Shown: positions 9,408 to 19,356, counted from the first letter of the stretch. The stretch is 64,000 bases of DNA from Marseilla massiliensis (GCF_016899955.1 NZ_JACJJL010000015.1:1-64000), one strand, 5' to 3'. A program made the numbers and translations. Notes: generated by a model not told the origin, from the sequence alone.

Positions 9408-9439
9408 TTTGGTGGAATAAAATAAACTGCGTACCTTTG
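9408..9439 (+). promoter_or_regulatory. Consensus promoter of the tRNA-Lys pair
   Basis: TTTG at 9408-9411 and TACCTTTG at 9432-9439 with 20 bases between: the best full match in this window to the Bacteroidota -33/-7 consensus. The first tRNA begins 22 bases after it. Confidence 0.8.
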
Positions 9440-9461
9440 CACCCGCAAAACAACAAACGAT

Positions 9462-9534
9462 GCGCTTGTAGCTCAGTTGGTAGAGCACCTGACTCTTAAT
9501 CAGGGTGTCCAGGGTTCGACCCCCTGCAGGCGTA
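9462..9534 (+). tRNA. tRNA-Lys (anticodon CTT), copy 1
   Basis: A complete 73-base cloverleaf. The acceptor arms GCGCTTG/CAGGCGT include two G-U pairs; D stem GCTC/GAGC, anticodon stem CCTGA/TCAGG with loop CTCTTAA (anticodon CTT), and T stem CAGGG/CCCTG with loop TTCGACC. Discriminator A; CCA is not encoded. Confidence 0.95.
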
Positions 9535-9562
9535 CAAAAGGAAGGAAGGAAACAACAAGGAT

Positions 9563-9635
9563 GCGCTTGTAGCTCAGTTGGTAGAGCACCTGACTCTTAA
9601 TCAGGGTGTCCAGGGTTCGACCCCCTGCAGGCGTA
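9563..9635 (+). tRNA. tRNA-Lys (anticodon CTT), copy 2
   Basis: Identical in all 73 bases to the copy 28 bases upstream, including the base before it. A terminator follows. The pair is a tandem duplication transcribed from one promoter. Confidence 0.95.
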
Positions 9636-9641
9636 CAGAAG

Positions 9642-9679
9642 ATGAGAGGACGGCCACAAACGGTTGTCCTCTCATTTTT
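9642..9679 (+). terminator. Intrinsic terminator after the tRNA pair
   Basis: Ten-base stem ATGAGAGGAC (9642-9651) with its complement at 9666-9675, ending in a five-T run (9675-9679). Confidence 0.85.
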
Positions 9680-9735
9680 ATGTCAGGCATTTGCAAATTC
9701 CATTCCGCCAATTTCCACAATTCAATTTTAATGCT

Positions 9736-9743
9736 TAACTTTG
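9736..9743 (+). promoter_or_regulatory. Promoter -7 element of lon
   Basis: TAACTTTG, a full consensus match, 27 bases before the lon ATG. Heat-shock control cannot be judged from it. Confidence 0.6.
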
Positions 9744-9770
9744 CAACTCGAAAAAATATAACGATTCTAA

Positions 9771-12218
9771 ATGGACAACAAACAAAATAAGTCTTTCTCA
9801 ATGATTGCAGACATCGAAGGCGATTACAGCGAATTGTCCAAGTCGTCAGACATGCCAACCTCCCTGCCTATACTTGCTGTAAGGAACCTTGTGCTGTTCC
9901 CGGGGGTGGTATCGCCTATCCTCATTGGGCGAGAAACAAGCATGAGCCTGGTGAAGAGGGCTGAAAAAGCCAACATCATGATAGGCATTGTGTGCCAGAG
10001 AGACCCTGAGGTTGACGAGCCCGGCAAGACCGACCTGTACGAATACGGCGTATATGCCCGCGTGGTGAAGATACTGTCGCTGCCAAACGGCAACATAACC
10101 GCCATAGTGCAGGGCTTCGGAAGGCTCAAGCTGAACGAGATAACACGCAAGAAGCCGTATCTCTACGGCAAGGTGGAGCCTGCGGTAGAGATAGTGCCGG
10201 AGAAGGAAGACAGCGAGTTTGTGGCTGCAATGGACGACCTGCGCCACATTACCAACGAATACATCAAGCTCAACGACGACATACCCGAAGAGGCATCTTT
10301 TGCAATAAAGAATGTCAACAACAACATTATGGCGCTCAACTTCATCTGCTCCAACATGGCTTTCACCATCAAGGAGAAGATGGACCTGTTGCAAAAGGAC
10401 TCCATCAAGGAACGGCTGTTCAGCACAATGCGCATAATCAACAGGGAGCTCTCGCTGCTGAGCCTCAAGCAGGACATAAGGAACAAGACCCGCGACGACA
10501 TTGACGAGCAGCAACGCAACTACTTCCTGCAGCAGCAAATAAAGAACCTGCAGGCTGAAATGAGCAACGGCGAAAGCTCGCCTGAAAAGAGCGAGCTGCT
10601 CGAAAAGGCCGAGAAGAAGAAGTGGCCGCAGGATGTGGCCAAGACATTCTATAAGGAAGCCGACAAGCTTGACCAGTTGAACCCTCAAAGTCCGGAGTAT
10701 AACGTGCAGCTTACTTACCTGCAGACACTTGTGTCGCTGCCATGGGGTGACTACACCAAGGACGACCTGAACCTGAACAGGGCACAGAAGATGCTCGACA
10801 AAGACCATTATGGCATGGAAAAGGTGAAGGAAAGGATACTGGAATATATCGCCGTGCTGAGCCTCAGGGGCGACTTGAAGTCGCCTATACTCTGCCTCTA
10901 CGGCCCTCCGGGCGTAGGAAAGACGAGCCTCGGCAAGAGTATCGCAGCAGCCATGAGCCGTAAATATGTCAGGGTGTCGCTCGGCGGACTGCACGACGAG
11001 GCTGAGATACGCGGCCATCGACGCACATACATAGGTGCCATGCCGGGCCGGATAATAAAGAGCATACAGAAGGCAGGCGCGTCAAACCCCGTCTTTGTGC
11101 TCGACGAAATAGACAAGGTGACGCAAAACACCGTCAACGGCGACCCGGCGTCGGCACTGCTCGAAGTGCTTGACCCCGAGCAGAACTCGGCGTTCCACGA
11201 CAATTACCTCGACGTTGACTACGACCTATCGAAGGTGTTGTTCATAGCTACTGCAAACGACCTTAACACCATTCCAAGGCCCCTGCTCGACCGTATGGAG
11301 ATAATAGAGGTAAGCGGATATATCACTGAAGAGAAAATAGAGATTGCCCGCCGCCACCTCATTCCCAAGGAAAAAGAAAACACCGGCCTCGACAAAGAAA
11401 AGAAGCTGACATTCAACAAGGCTGCCATCGAGAAGATAATCGAACAGTACACTCGCGAGAGCGGCGTAAGGCAACTGGAGAAGCAAATAAACAAGGCGCT
11501 AAGGAAACTGGCCTTCATGAAGGCAAAGAACCAGGAACTGCCTTACACTAAAATCACTCCCGACGAGATAGAGGGCCTGCTTGGAAAGCCACCTTTCTAC
11601 CGCGACATCTACCAGGGCAACGACTACGCAGGCGTGGTCACCGGTTTGGCATGGACAAGTGTGGGCGGCGAGATTCTGTTCATAGAAACGAGCCTGAGCA
11701 AAGGCAAGGGTTCCAAGCTAACACTCACCGGCAACCTGGGCGATGTCATGAAGGAATCGGCCATCCTCGCCCTCGAATATGTAAAGGCACACGCCAACAC
11801 GCTCAACATAGACTACCGCATATTCGACAATTGGAACATACACATCCATGTGCCGGAAGGTGCAACGCCCAAGGACGGGCCGTCGGCCGGGATAACCATC
11901 GCCACCTCCATAGCTTCGGCACTGACCCAACGCAAGGTGCGTAAGAACACTGCCATGACGGGCGAAATAACGCTTCGTGGCAAAGTGTTGCCTGTAGGCG
12001 GGATCAAGGAAAAGATTCTCGCTGCCAAGCGTGCCGGCATCACGGACATACTGATGTGCAAGGACAACAGGAAGGATATTGACGAAATACCAGACATTTA
12101 CCTGCAGGGAGTCAACTTCCATTACGTAGAGAACGTGCAGGATGTGTGGGATTTTGCTTTGACAAACGAACTTGTGGCCAACCCGTTGAAGTTTGAAATT
12201 GAAGAAGAAAAGAAGTAA
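9771..12218 (+). CDS. lon: ATP-dependent Lon protease
   Basis: An 815-residue LonA. N-terminal substrate domain (about 30-235), coiled region (about 240-310), AAA+ domain with Walker A GPPGVGKT (378-385), Walker [11 protein letters not shown], and a C-terminal Ser/Lys protease domain with the nucleophile S705 in PKDGPSAG and the dyad Lys about 43 residues later in [15 protein letters not shown]. It degrades misfolded and regulatory proteins in the cytoplasm. Length is normal for the family. Its stop overlaps the tgt start by one base, so tgt is translationally linked. Confidence 0.97.
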   Translation: MDNKQNKSFSMIADIEGDYSELSKSSDMPTSLPILAVRNLVLFPGVVSPILIGRETSMSLVKRAEKANIMIGIVCQRDPEVDEPGKTDLYEYGVYARVVKILSLPNGNITAIVQGFGRLKLNEITRKKPYLYGKVEPAVEIVPEKEDSEFVAAMDDLRHITNEYIKLNDDIPEEASFAIKNVNNNIMALNFICSNMAFTIKEKMDLLQKDSIKERLFSTMRIINRELSLLSLKQDIRNKTRDDIDEQQRNYFLQQQIKNLQAEMSNGESSPEKSELLEKAEKKKWPQDVAKTFYKEADKLDQLNPQSPEYNVQLTYLQTLVSLPWGDYTKDDLNLNRAQKMLDKDHYGMEKVKERILEYIAVLSLRGDLKSPILCLYGPPGVGKTSLGKSIAAAMSRKYVRVSLGGLHDEAEIRGHRRTYIGAMPGRIIKSIQKAGASNPVFVLDEIDKVTQNTVNGDPASALLEVLDPEQNSAFHDNYLDVDYDLSKVLFIATANDLNTIPRPLLDRMEIIEVSGYITEEKIEIARRHLIPKEKENTGLDKEKKLTFNKAAIEKIIEQYTRESGVRQLEKQINKALRKLAFMKAKNQELPYTKITPDEIEGLLGKPPFYRDIYQGNDYAGVVTGLAWTSVGGEILFIETSLSKGKGSKLTLTGNLGDVMKESAILALEYVKAHANTLNIDYRIFDNWNIHIHVPEGATPKDGPSAGITIATSIASALTQRKVRKNTAMTGEITLRGKVLPVGGIKEKILAAKRAGITDILMCKDNRKDIDEIPDIYLQGVNFHYVENVQDVWDFALTNELVANPLKFEIEEEKK

Positions 12219-13345
12219 TGACATTTGAACTTACACACACCGACCCCATGTCCGACGCAAGGGCTGGCACCATTACCACGGCCCACGGCCAGATACAAAC
12301 GCCGATATTCATGCCCGTGGGTACTTGCGGCAGTGTCAAGGGGGTGCATTTTTCTGAACTGAAAGAACAGGTGAAGGCCCAGATTATACTGGGAAATACC
12401 TATCACCTTTACTTGCGCCCGGGCCTCGACATACTGAAGTCTGCCGGCGGACTGCACCGTTTTGGTGGCTGGGACCGCCCGATACTGACCGACTCAGGTG
12501 GCTTTCAGGTGTTCTCCCTAACCGGTATCAGGAAACTGCGCGAAGAAGGGTGCGAGTTCAGGTCGCACATAGACGGCTCTAAGCACATATTTACCCCGGA
12601 GAACGTAATGGACACCGAGCGCGTCATCGGGGCCGACATCATGATGGCTTTCGACGAGTGCCCGCCCGGACAAAGCGACTATTCGTATGCCAAGAAGAGC
12701 CTCGCCATGACGCAACGATGGCTTGACCGATGCATCAAACGGTTTAATGAGACAGAGCCGTTATACGGATATGAGCAGAGCCTTTTCCCCATTGTGCAGG
12801 GATGTACGTACAAAGACCTGAGGTCGGAAGCTGCAAAATTCGTGGCCGACAAGGGAGCCGACGGTAACGCCATAGGCGGATTGGCCGTGGGCGAACCCAC
12901 AGAGACGATGTACGAAATGATTGAAGTGGTCAATGGCATACTTCCCAAGGATAAGCCTCGCTACCTAATGGGGGTTGGCACACCGCAGAACATACTCGAA
13001 GCAATAGAGCGCGGAGTGGACATGTTCGATTGCGTAATGCCCACAAGAAACGGGCGCAATGCCATGCTTTTCACCTATAACGGCACGATGAACATGAGGA
13101 ACAAGAAGTGGGAAAAAGACTTCTCACCAATTGACCCTGATGGTTGCGAGGTCGATTTGGTATACACCAAGGCCTATCTTCACCACTTGTTCAAGGCTGG
13201 TGAGCTTCTCGCCATGCAGATAGCAAGCATACATAACCTTGCATTCTACTTGCGCCTGGTGTCTGATGCTCGCCGGCATATCATGCAGGGTGATTTCACC
13301 AAGTGGAAGCAAGGGGTGATAGATAACCTCGGGCGCAGAGTTTAA
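12218..13345 (+). CDS. tgt: tRNA-guanine transglycosylase, lacking most zinc cysteines
   Basis: A 375-residue TIM-barrel enzyme that exchanges guanine 34 for preQ1 in tRNAs with GUN anticodons, the first tRNA step of queuosine synthesis. DSGGFQVFSL, the GGLAVGEP loop and the FDCVMPTRNGRNA motif with its catalytic Asp are present. The usual C-x-C-x2-C zinc motif before YxKAYLHHLF is here GCEVDL: only C310 remains, though the later IHN segment with its His is kept. Relatives in Bacteroidota, as I remember them, also lack these cysteines, so this is probably a lineage trait and not a defect. Overlaps lon by one base. Confidence 0.95.
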   Translation: MTFELTHTDPMSDARAGTITTAHGQIQTPIFMPVGTCGSVKGVHFSELKEQVKAQIILGNTYHLYLRPGLDILKSAGGLHRFGGWDRPILTDSGGFQVFSLTGIRKLREEGCEFRSHIDGSKHIFTPENVMDTERVIGADIMMAFDECPPGQSDYSYAKKSLAMTQRWLDRCIKRFNETEPLYGYEQSLFPIVQGCTYKDLRSEAAKFVADKGADGNAIGGLAVGEPTETMYEMIEVVNGILPKDKPRYLMGVGTPQNILEAIERGVDMFDCVMPTRNGRNAMLFTYNGTMNMRNKKWEKDFSPIDPDGCEVDLVYTKAYLHHLFKAGELLAMQIASIHNLAFYLRLVSDARRHIMQGDFTKWKQGVIDNLGRRV

Positions 13346-13381
13346 GCAGTGAAAAAGAATTAGGTCAGCCACCTGTAATAT

Positions 13382-14602
13382 ATGAAATACAGCACTTTAA
13401 GAAAACGTCACAGGGCCTTGAAACGGTTGCGTTCGGTCAGGAATCGGACGGCAGGCGCATCCCATTTCTTTCAAAAAGTGGGACGGGTGCTCAACTTTGC
13501 AAACCCGCTGCGGTACATAAAGAAGATTGATGCCTACATCATAAAGAAGTTTATCGGCACATATATATATTCGATAGCATTGATAATATCAATCTCTATC
13601 GTTTTCGACATAAACGAAAACTTGGCAAAGTTCAGCACCAACAACGCCCCGCTGCGAGCCATAGTCTTTGACTATTATGCCAATTTTGTGCCATACTTCG
13701 CCAACCTTTTCAGTCCGCTGTTTGTCTTTATCGCTGTAATCTTTTTCACATCGAAGCTGGCCGGCAATTCAGAAATCATAGCCATGATGGCCTGCGGCAT
13801 GAGTTTCAAACGGCTGTTGCGGCCATACATGATATCAGCGGCCCTCATCTCGGCTCTGAACTTCTACCTCGGCGCCTACGTAATACCCCAAGGCACGGTG
13901 GTAAGACACAATTTTGAATCGCTCTACAAGAACAACAAGAAGAACACTTCGGCAAGCAACGTGCAGTTGCAAGTGGGCCCCGGGGTCATTGCATACATAG
14001 CCCAATATGACAATGTGCACAAAACGGGATACGGATTTTCGCTCGACAAGTTTGAGAACAAGAAGCTCGTAAGCCACATGACGGCAAACATCATACAATA
14101 CGACACCATTTCTGACAGCAGGTATCATTGGAAAGCAATCAACTACAAGATACGAACGTTGAAAGGAATGCGCGAACAAATTACCACAGGAATGGAGATA
14201 GACACCACCGTTATGATGGAGCCTATGGACTTGGTATTCAGCAAAGGCCAGCAGGAAACGTTCACGAGCCCAGAGCTAAAGCGCTACATATCGAAGCAGA
14301 AAGACCGCGGTTCGGGCAACGTCGTACAGTATGAGGTAGAATATCACAAGCGCATTGCAACATGCTTTGCGTCGTTCATCCTTACAATCATCGGCGCAAG
14401 CCTGAGTTCCCGCAAGCGCAAGGGCGGCATGGGATTGTACCTCGGCATCGGGCTGGCGCTCAGTTTTTCTTACATACTGCTGCAAACCATAAGTTCAACA
14501 TTTGCAATCAATGCCAACACTCCGCCGATATTGGCGGCATGGATACCCAATATACTATATTTCTTTATTGCATATTTCTGTTACAAAAAAGCACCAAACT
14601 AA
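13382..14602 (+). CDS. LptF/LptG-family permease (lipopolysaccharide export)
   Basis: A 406-residue YjgP/YjgQ protein. Two helices near 57-80 and 100-125, one near 140, a large periplasmic beta-jellyroll (about 165-310) and three C-terminal helices (about 320-400) match the LptF/LptG membrane subunits of the LptB2FG complex that extracts lipopolysaccharide from the inner membrane. The IDAYIIKKFIGTY-FDINEN start is typical. A basic 45-residue leader precedes this, so translation might begin later, but no other ATG is available. Its stop overlaps the DEAD-box start by one base. Confidence 0.9.
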   Translation: MKYSTLRKRHRALKRLRSVRNRTAGASHFFQKVGRVLNFANPLRYIKKIDAYIIKKFIGTYIYSIALIISISIVFDINENLAKFSTNNAPLRAIVFDYYANFVPYFANLFSPLFVFIAVIFFTSKLAGNSEIIAMMACGMSFKRLLRPYMISAALISALNFYLGAYVIPQGTVVRHNFESLYKNNKKNTSASNVQLQVGPGVIAYIAQYDNVHKTGYGFSLDKFENKKLVSHMTANIIQYDTISDSRYHWKAINYKIRTLKGMREQITTGMEIDTTVMMEPMDLVFSKGQQETFTSPELKRYISKQKDRGSGNVVQYEVEYHKRIATCFASFILTIIGASLSSRKRKGGMGLYLGIGLALSFSYILLQTISSTFAINANTPPILAAWIPNILYFFIAYFCYKKAPN

Positions 14603-15939
14603 TGAGATTTGAAGAAACTTATCTGAACGATAACATACTGGATGCGCTTTACGACATGCATTTTGACGAATGTACACCAATACAAGAGAAGTGCATACCG
14701 GAGATTCTTGACAAGCACGACATCATAGGAGTGGCGCAGACAGGCACGGGCAAGACAGCCGCCTACCTGCTCCCAATACTCAGCATGCTTGATGACGGGG
14801 GCTATCCGCAGAACTCCATCAATTGCATTGTGATGTCGCCAACGCGCGAGCTCGCCCAGCAGATAGACCAGGCCATGCAAGGTTTCGGTTATTACCTTGA
14901 CGGGGTGAGCAGCGTTGCCGTGTATGGCGGCAATGACGGAAACAGATATGACCAGGAGATGAAGAGCCTGAAGCTGGGTGCCGACGTGGTCATAGCCACT
15001 CCCGGCCGATTGCTGAGCCACATCAGGATGGGCAATGTAGACTTGAGCAAGGTCAGCTTTTTTGTTCTTGACGAGGCAGACAGGATGCTCGACATGGGGT
15101 TCAGCGACGACATCATGCAGATTGCGAGCAAGCTGCCCGCCACAGTCCAGACAATCATGTTTTCGGCGACGATGCCCGAAAAGATACAGCAACTGGCCCG
15201 TACACTGCTGAAGAACCCGGTTGAAGTGAAGATAGCAGTCAGCAAACCTGCAGAAAAGATAAAGCAATCAGCATATGTTTGCTATGAGTCACAGAAGATT
15301 GGAATCATCAAATACCTATTCAGCACCGACCAGCTGAAGCGCGTTATAATCTTCTCGGGCAAGAAAGACAAGGTAAAGGAAATAGCCCGTGAGCTCAAGC
15401 ACCTGAAGATAAACTGCTGCCAAATGCACAGCGACCTGACCCAGCAGGAACGTGACGAGGTGATGTATGAGTTTAAGTCGGGCCAGAAAGACGTGCTTGT
15501 GGCCACCGACATTGTTGCTCGAGGCATCGACATTGACGACATCCTAATGGTGATAAACTACGACGTTCCGCACGACGCCGAGGATTATGTGCATCGCATA
15601 GGGCGCACGGCCCGTGCCGACCGCGACGGTGTTGCAATCACGTTTGTGAGCGACAAAGACATGTATGCGTTTGGCCTGATAGAGAAATTCCTTGAGAAGG
15701 AAGTGGAAAAGACCCCATTGCCCGATGGCTTGGGTAGCGGGCCGCAATACGTAACGACCAAGAAGAGCGGCGGCAACGGCAAGGGCAACAGGCATGGCGA
15801 CAGGAAAAAGAAAGGCAAAAAGAGCAGGCCCAAACCAACAGAAGACAAGGGCGTACAGGAGAAACAGGAGCCCAAAAAGAAACACAGGAGGAAAAAGAAG
15901 CCGCAAACAGCCGAAAGCAAGAAAGCAGAACAAAAATGA
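14602..15939 (+). CDS. DEAD-box ATP-dependent RNA helicase (RhlE-like)
   Basis: A 445-residue helicase. Q motif near 20-28, motif I AQTGTGKT, Ia PTRELAQQ, motif II DEAD, motif III SAT, motif VI HRIGRTAR, and a highly basic Lys/Arg-rich tail from about 375 to the end that should bind RNA. Expected roles are ribosome assembly and RNA turnover, often in the cold. The frame is open further upstream inside the LptF gene, but homology starts at MRFEETYLND, whose ATG overlaps the previous stop by one base. Confidence 0.95.
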   Translation: MRFEETYLNDNILDALYDMHFDECTPIQEKCIPEILDKHDIIGVAQTGTGKTAAYLLPILSMLDDGGYPQNSINCIVMSPTRELAQQIDQAMQGFGYYLDGVSSVAVYGGNDGNRYDQEMKSLKLGADVVIATPGRLLSHIRMGNVDLSKVSFFVLDEADRMLDMGFSDDIMQIASKLPATVQTIMFSATMPEKIQQLARTLLKNPVEVKIAVSKPAEKIKQSAYVCYESQKIGIIKYLFSTDQLKRVIIFSGKKDKVKEIARELKHLKINCCQMHSDLTQQERDEVMYEFKSGQKDVLVATDIVARGIDIDDILMVINYDVPHDAEDYVHRIGRTARADRDGVAITFVSDKDMYAFGLIEKFLEKEVEKTPLPDGLGSGPQYVTTKKSGGNGKGNRHGDRKKKGKKSRPKPTEDKGVQEKQEPKKKHRRKKKPQTAESKKAEQK

Positions 15940-15981
15940 CAACAGAGTTGGCAATGGCACTAACCATTGTCAACTCTGTTG
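15932..15981 (-). terminator. Long hairpin terminator for the TRIC gene, between convergent genes
   Basis: An eighteen-base near-perfect stem (15940-15957 with 15964-15981, one mismatch) around a six-base loop. On the minus strand five T residues follow it (complement of 15932-15936). The stem reaches into the last codons of the TRIC gene. Confidence 0.8.
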
Positions 15982-16613
15982 ATTTCGTCGTCGGTCTTGA
16001 GCTGTGGCAACGACACATGATACCTTACGGCAAGAAACCTGATGGCACATGTGATGACGAAACTGAGCAGGGCTGTCAGCTGTATGGCCACATCCAGCTC
16101 CGACAGCCCCCAATATACAAAGCCGCCGGCGACGCTTGCCATGGCGTAAATCTCTTTTCGAAGTATCACGGGTTCGTTGTTGAGCAAGATATCGCGTATC
16201 ACCCCACCGGCAGAACCCGTGATGCACCCCATTATTATTGCAACCCAAAACGGCTGCCCATAGTCGAGGCTTTTCTGTATGCCGGCTATGGTGAACAGCG
16301 CCAGGCCCAAGGTGTCGAACACAAACCAGGCATTCTGGAGCCGCTCCATGCGCTTGGAGCACAGTATCACCATGCACAATGCCAAAGCCGTACATATAAT
16401 ATATATGGGATTTGTCATCCAGAACGGCGTTGCCCCGAGCATAACGTCGCGTATCGTACCGCCGCCAATGGCCACGGCAATGCCACACACGTAGCCGCCA
16501 AACCAATCGAAATGCTTGGCCGCCGCATGCCTGATGCCGGAGATGGCAAAGGCAAAAGTACCCAGAAACTCGATGAGTTGCTGGGCAGTGGCTATGGTAA
16601 CGTCGTCGTTCAT
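15960..16613 (-). CDS. TRIC-type cation channel family membrane protein
   Basis: A 217-residue protein with seven hydrophobic helices and two internal repeats. Each repeat bears a GGxxRD motif (AIGGGTIRDVML and GGVIRDILL), as in bacterial TRIC channels of the YadS/YicG group. These form trimeric, mainly K+-permeable pores. The ATG at 16613 overlaps the stop of the upstream dehydrogenase by one base; a GTG one codon earlier is also possible. Ends inside a terminator hairpin. Confidence 0.9.
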   Translation of the reverse strand: MNDDVTIATAQQLIEFLGTFAFAISGIRHAAAKHFDWFGGYVCGIAVAIGGGTIRDVMLGATPFWMTNPIYIICTALALCMVILCSKRMERLQNAWFVFDTLGLALFTIAGIQKSLDYGQPFWVAIIMGCITGSAGGVIRDILLNNEPVILRKEIYAMASVAGGFVYWGLSELDVAIQLTALLSFVITCAIRFLAVRYHVSLPQLKTDDEINRVDNG

Positions 16614-17566
16614 CACCCTACCACATTGATGGGATCACCGTTGGCGAACGCCTTTATGTTTTCAACGGCCGTCTTCATCAATCGCCCACGGGCCTCGAGA
16701 GTGGCCCATGCCACGTGAGGAGTTATGAAAGCGTTAGGCGCATCAAACAGCGGGTTGTCGGCTGCCGGCGGTTCCTGGCACATCACATCGGCGCCATAAC
16801 CGCCCAGTTGGCCGCTTTTCAGGGCGCAGGCCACATCATATTCGTTGACAAGCGGCCCCCTGCCGGTATTGATAAGTATAGCCCCGTGCTTCATCCTCTT
16901 TATGGTCTCGGCGTTTATCATCTCCCTTGTGTCGTCGTTGAGCGGGCAGTGCAAGGTAAGTATGTCGCTGACACCGAGAAGCCCTTCCAGCGTAGTCTTC
17001 TGTATGCCGTCGGGCAACGAGGCCGAATGCTTGCTTGTGCAAGCAAACACATCCATGCCGAAGTCGCGGGCTATGCGCGCCACTTTCTTGCCGATATGCC
17101 CAAGCCCGACTATTCCAATCGTCTTGCCAGCCAGCTCCGTCAGCTGGGTGTCCCAATAGCAAAAGTCGGCATTGCTGCTCCAGCGCCCCTTGCGGTTGGC
17201 CTCGGCATAGTGGGCCACACTGTTGGTTATGTTCAGAATGTGGGCAAACACCATCTGGGCCACACTGTCAGTACTGTATGCAGGGATATTGGTGACGCAC
17301 ACACCGTGCTCCTTGGCAGCCTTAATGTCAACCACATTGTATCCTGTGGCCAACACCCCGATATACTTCAGGTTTGGCAACTTGCCCATTGCATCGGCGT
17401 CGATTACCACCTTGTTGGTAAGCAGGGCGTCGGCATCCTTGCTCCGTTCCAGCAACTCATCGGCAGAGGTGCGCGGATATACCACCACCTCGCCCATCAT
17501 TTCAAGCTCACCCCAAGACAAATCGCCGGGGTTGACCGTGTGTCCATCCAAAACAACAATCTTCAT
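16613..17566 (-). CDS. D-2-hydroxyacid dehydrogenase (glycerate/hydroxypyruvate type)
   Basis: A 317-residue NAD(P)-dependent dehydrogenase. Rossmann motif GLGHIG near 152-157, the arginine in NTGRGPLVNE, a glutamate in CQEPP and the catalytic His in FITPHVAWAT. Closest in character to hydroxypyruvate reductase/glycerate dehydrogenase. The frame extends 16 codons upstream, but homology begins at MKIVVLDGHTVNPGDLSW. It sits between rarA (20 bases upstream) and the TRIC channel (one-base overlap), probably one transcript. A glycerate kinase gene at 56.9 kb could share its metabolite, though the genes are far apart. Confidence 0.9.
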   Translation of the reverse strand: MKIVVLDGHTVNPGDLSWGELEMMGEVVVYPRTSADELLERSKDADALLTNKVVIDADAMGKLPNLKYIGVLATGYNVVDIKAAKEHGVCVTNIPAYSTDSVAQMVFAHILNITNSVAHYAEANRKGRWSSNADFCYWDTQLTELAGKTIGIVGLGHIGKKVARIARDFGMDVFACTSKHSASLPDGIQKTTLEGLLGVSDILTLHCPLNDDTREMINAETIKRMKHGAILINTGRGPLVNEYDVACALKSGQLGGYGADVMCQEPPAADNPLFDAPNAFITPHVAWATLEARGRLMKTAVENIKAFANGDPINVVG

Positions 17567-17586
17567 CTTCAAAAATAAAATTAGCG

Positions 17587-18861
17587 TTATTCCATAAATC
17601 GTTCTCCCCAGCAATCAATCATCCTCTTGATTAGCTTGTCCTCGTGAGGATTGTGCTGGCCATGCCACAAGCGTTCACGGCCGAGAGCGTCAGGCAGATA
17701 CTGCTGCCGGGTGAAGTTGCCGGGATAGTCGTGGGGATATTTGTATCCGTCATGATAGCCCAGGTCTTTCATCAGCTTTGTCGGTGCGTTGCGCAAGTGT
17801 AGCGGCACGGGCTGGTTGCCTGTGCGCCTTACCACCTCCAAGGCCTTGTCTATGCCAAGGTAGGCAGAGTTGCTCTTTGCGCTCGTAGCCAGGTAGACGG
17901 TGGCTTCCGCCAGCGGTATCCTTCCCTCGGGCCACCCTATCTTCATCACCGCGTCGAAGGTGGCGTTAGCCAAAAGCAGCGCGTTGGGATTTGCCAGGCC
18001 TATGTCTTCGGCGGCACTTATCACCAGGCGGCGCGCGATGAACTTGGGGTCTTCGCCCCCTTCGATCATCCTCGCCAGCCAATACAGGGCCGCATCGGGG
18101 TCGCTTCCGCGTATGCTCTTGATGAACGCAGAGATGATGTCGTAGTGCATCTCTCCGTCCTTGTCGTAAGCCAGCGGGTTTTGCTGCAAGCGATTGACCA
18201 CAATGTCGTCGGTGATGACCACCTCGTCGGTCGGCGAGGCTTCAACCACAAGCTCAAGTATGTTGAGCAGCTTGCGCGCATCGCCGCCGCTGTATCGAAA
18301 CATGGCCCCCGTCTCTTTCAGTTCTATCTTCCGTTGCTTCAGCTCCACGTCCTTTGTTATGGCTCGGTTGACGAGCTCCATCAGGTCTGACTCGTCGAGC
18401 GGCTTGAGCACATATAGCTGGCAGCGCGACAGCAATGGCCTTATTACTTCAAAAGACGGGTTCTCGGTAGTTGCGCCGATGAGCGTTACCACCCCCTTCT
18501 CCACTGCCCCGAGCAGCGAGTCTTGCTGCGACTTGCTGAACCTGTGAATCTCGTCGATGAACAATATTGGCGAGGCCGAGTCGAAGAAACGGCTGCGGCC
18601 GGCCTTGTCGATGACCTCACGCACATCCTTAACGCCGCTGGTGACGGCGCTGAGCGTGAAGAAGGGCGTGTCGAGCCGGTTGGCTATTATCTGGGCGAGC
18701 GTGGTTTTCCCGACGCCCGGCGGGCCCCATAAAATGAACGACGGCACCCGCCCTGCGTCAATCATCTTGCGCAGCACGGCACCTTCTCCTACAAGATGCT
18801 TTTGCCCTATGTATTCATCGAGGGTGCGAGGCCTTAATCTCTCAGCTAATGGTTGTGACAT
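17587..18861 (-). CDS. rarA: Replication-associated recombination ATPase RarA (MgsA)
   Basis: A 424-residue AAA+ ATPase related to clamp-loader subunits. Walker [10 protein letters not shown] near 46-54, Walker B LFIDEIHRF, sensor 1 GATTENPSF, then the RarA-specific oligomerisation domain with RMIEGGEDPKFIARRL and the C-terminal NAPTKLMKDLGYHDGYKYPHD block. It acts at stalled replication forks. A -7 element lies only ten bases before the ATG, so the message should have almost no leader. Confidence 0.95.
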   Translation of the reverse strand: MSQPLAERLRPRTLDEYIGQKHLVGEGAVLRKMIDAGRVPSFILWGPPGVGKTTLAQIIANRLDTPFFTLSAVTSGVKDVREVIDKAGRSRFFDSASPILFIDEIHRFSKSQQDSLLGAVEKGVVTLIGATTENPSFEVIRPLLSRCQLYVLKPLDESDLMELVNRAITKDVELKQRKIELKETGAMFRYSGGDARKLLNILELVVEASPTDEVVITDDIVVNRLQQNPLAYDKDGEMHYDIISAFIKSIRGSDPDAALYWLARMIEGGEDPKFIARRLVISAAEDIGLANPNALLLANATFDAVMKIGWPEGRIPLAEATVYLATSAKSNSAYLGIDKALEVVRRTGNQPVPLHLRNAPTKLMKDLGYHDGYKYPHDYPGNFTRQQYLPDALGRERLWHGQHNPHEDKLIKRMIDCWGERFME

Positions 18862-18871
18862 AATCTGTCTA

Positions 18872-18879
18872 CAAAGGTA
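18872..18879 (-). promoter_or_regulatory. Promoter -7 element of rarA
   Basis: Minus strand TACCTTTG, a full consensus match, ten bases upstream of the rarA ATG. This predicts a leaderless or nearly leaderless message. Confidence 0.6.
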
Positions 18880-19293
18880 ATAATTTATATCGAATTATAA
18901 GCAGCATGAGAATATAAAAAAACGCTAAAAACATGTGACAACTTGCCATCGGCAAGCTTGCTGAAACCATGTGGCAGAACAGCAGCCACTGATGAGTAAA
19001 GTAATAAAAAGCGATTGGCGCCCCACTTTCTGGCCACTTGCATAACGCGCTGTGCCACAATGTATTGCCACCGGCACGATTAAGCCGCCCGGCGAGGGTC
19101 GTTTCGACGGCCCAAACAGCACGTATGGGGGTGCCGAACAAGCCGTTTTGGCCGGTGGCGACTGCCTTGCGGATGGTGGCCGCGGTCTGTGTAAAGTTAT
19201 GTTACCGCCCTGCCCCGCCCCGCTCACGTGTAGACGCCACCGGCAAAGCTCTGCGACGGGGTAGCGGGAGAACAAAAAAATTTCAAGCAAAAA
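18880..19293. repeat. GC-rich intergenic gap with repeat-like words
   Basis: No gene seen between two divergent transcription units. Contains CGGCCCAAACAGC (near 19109) and GCCGTTTTGGCC (near 19142), which look like diverged copies of the CAAAACGGCC intergenic repeat, and a small hairpin TTGCCATCGGCAA around 18944. Confidence 0.4.
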
Positions 19294-19317
19294 CTTGTAC
19301 ATGACAAATAAAGTATT

Positions 19318-19325
19318 TACATTTG
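19318..19325 (+). promoter_or_regulatory. Promoter -7 element of the acidic-tail protein gene
   Basis: TACATTTG, full consensus, 31 bases before the ATG. CTTG at 19294-19297 is a weak -33 at the correct 20-base spacing. Confidence 0.6.
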
Positions 19326-19356
19326 CAGCATCAAAAACCATACAGTAACACAGACA

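Noticed and set aside
9846..11018. Long antisense frame of 390 codons opposite lon
   Set aside because: It is a product of the strong third-position bias of lon; the translation has no family character. Similar long antisense frames opposite hppA, the Pif1-like gene and others were discarded for the same reason.
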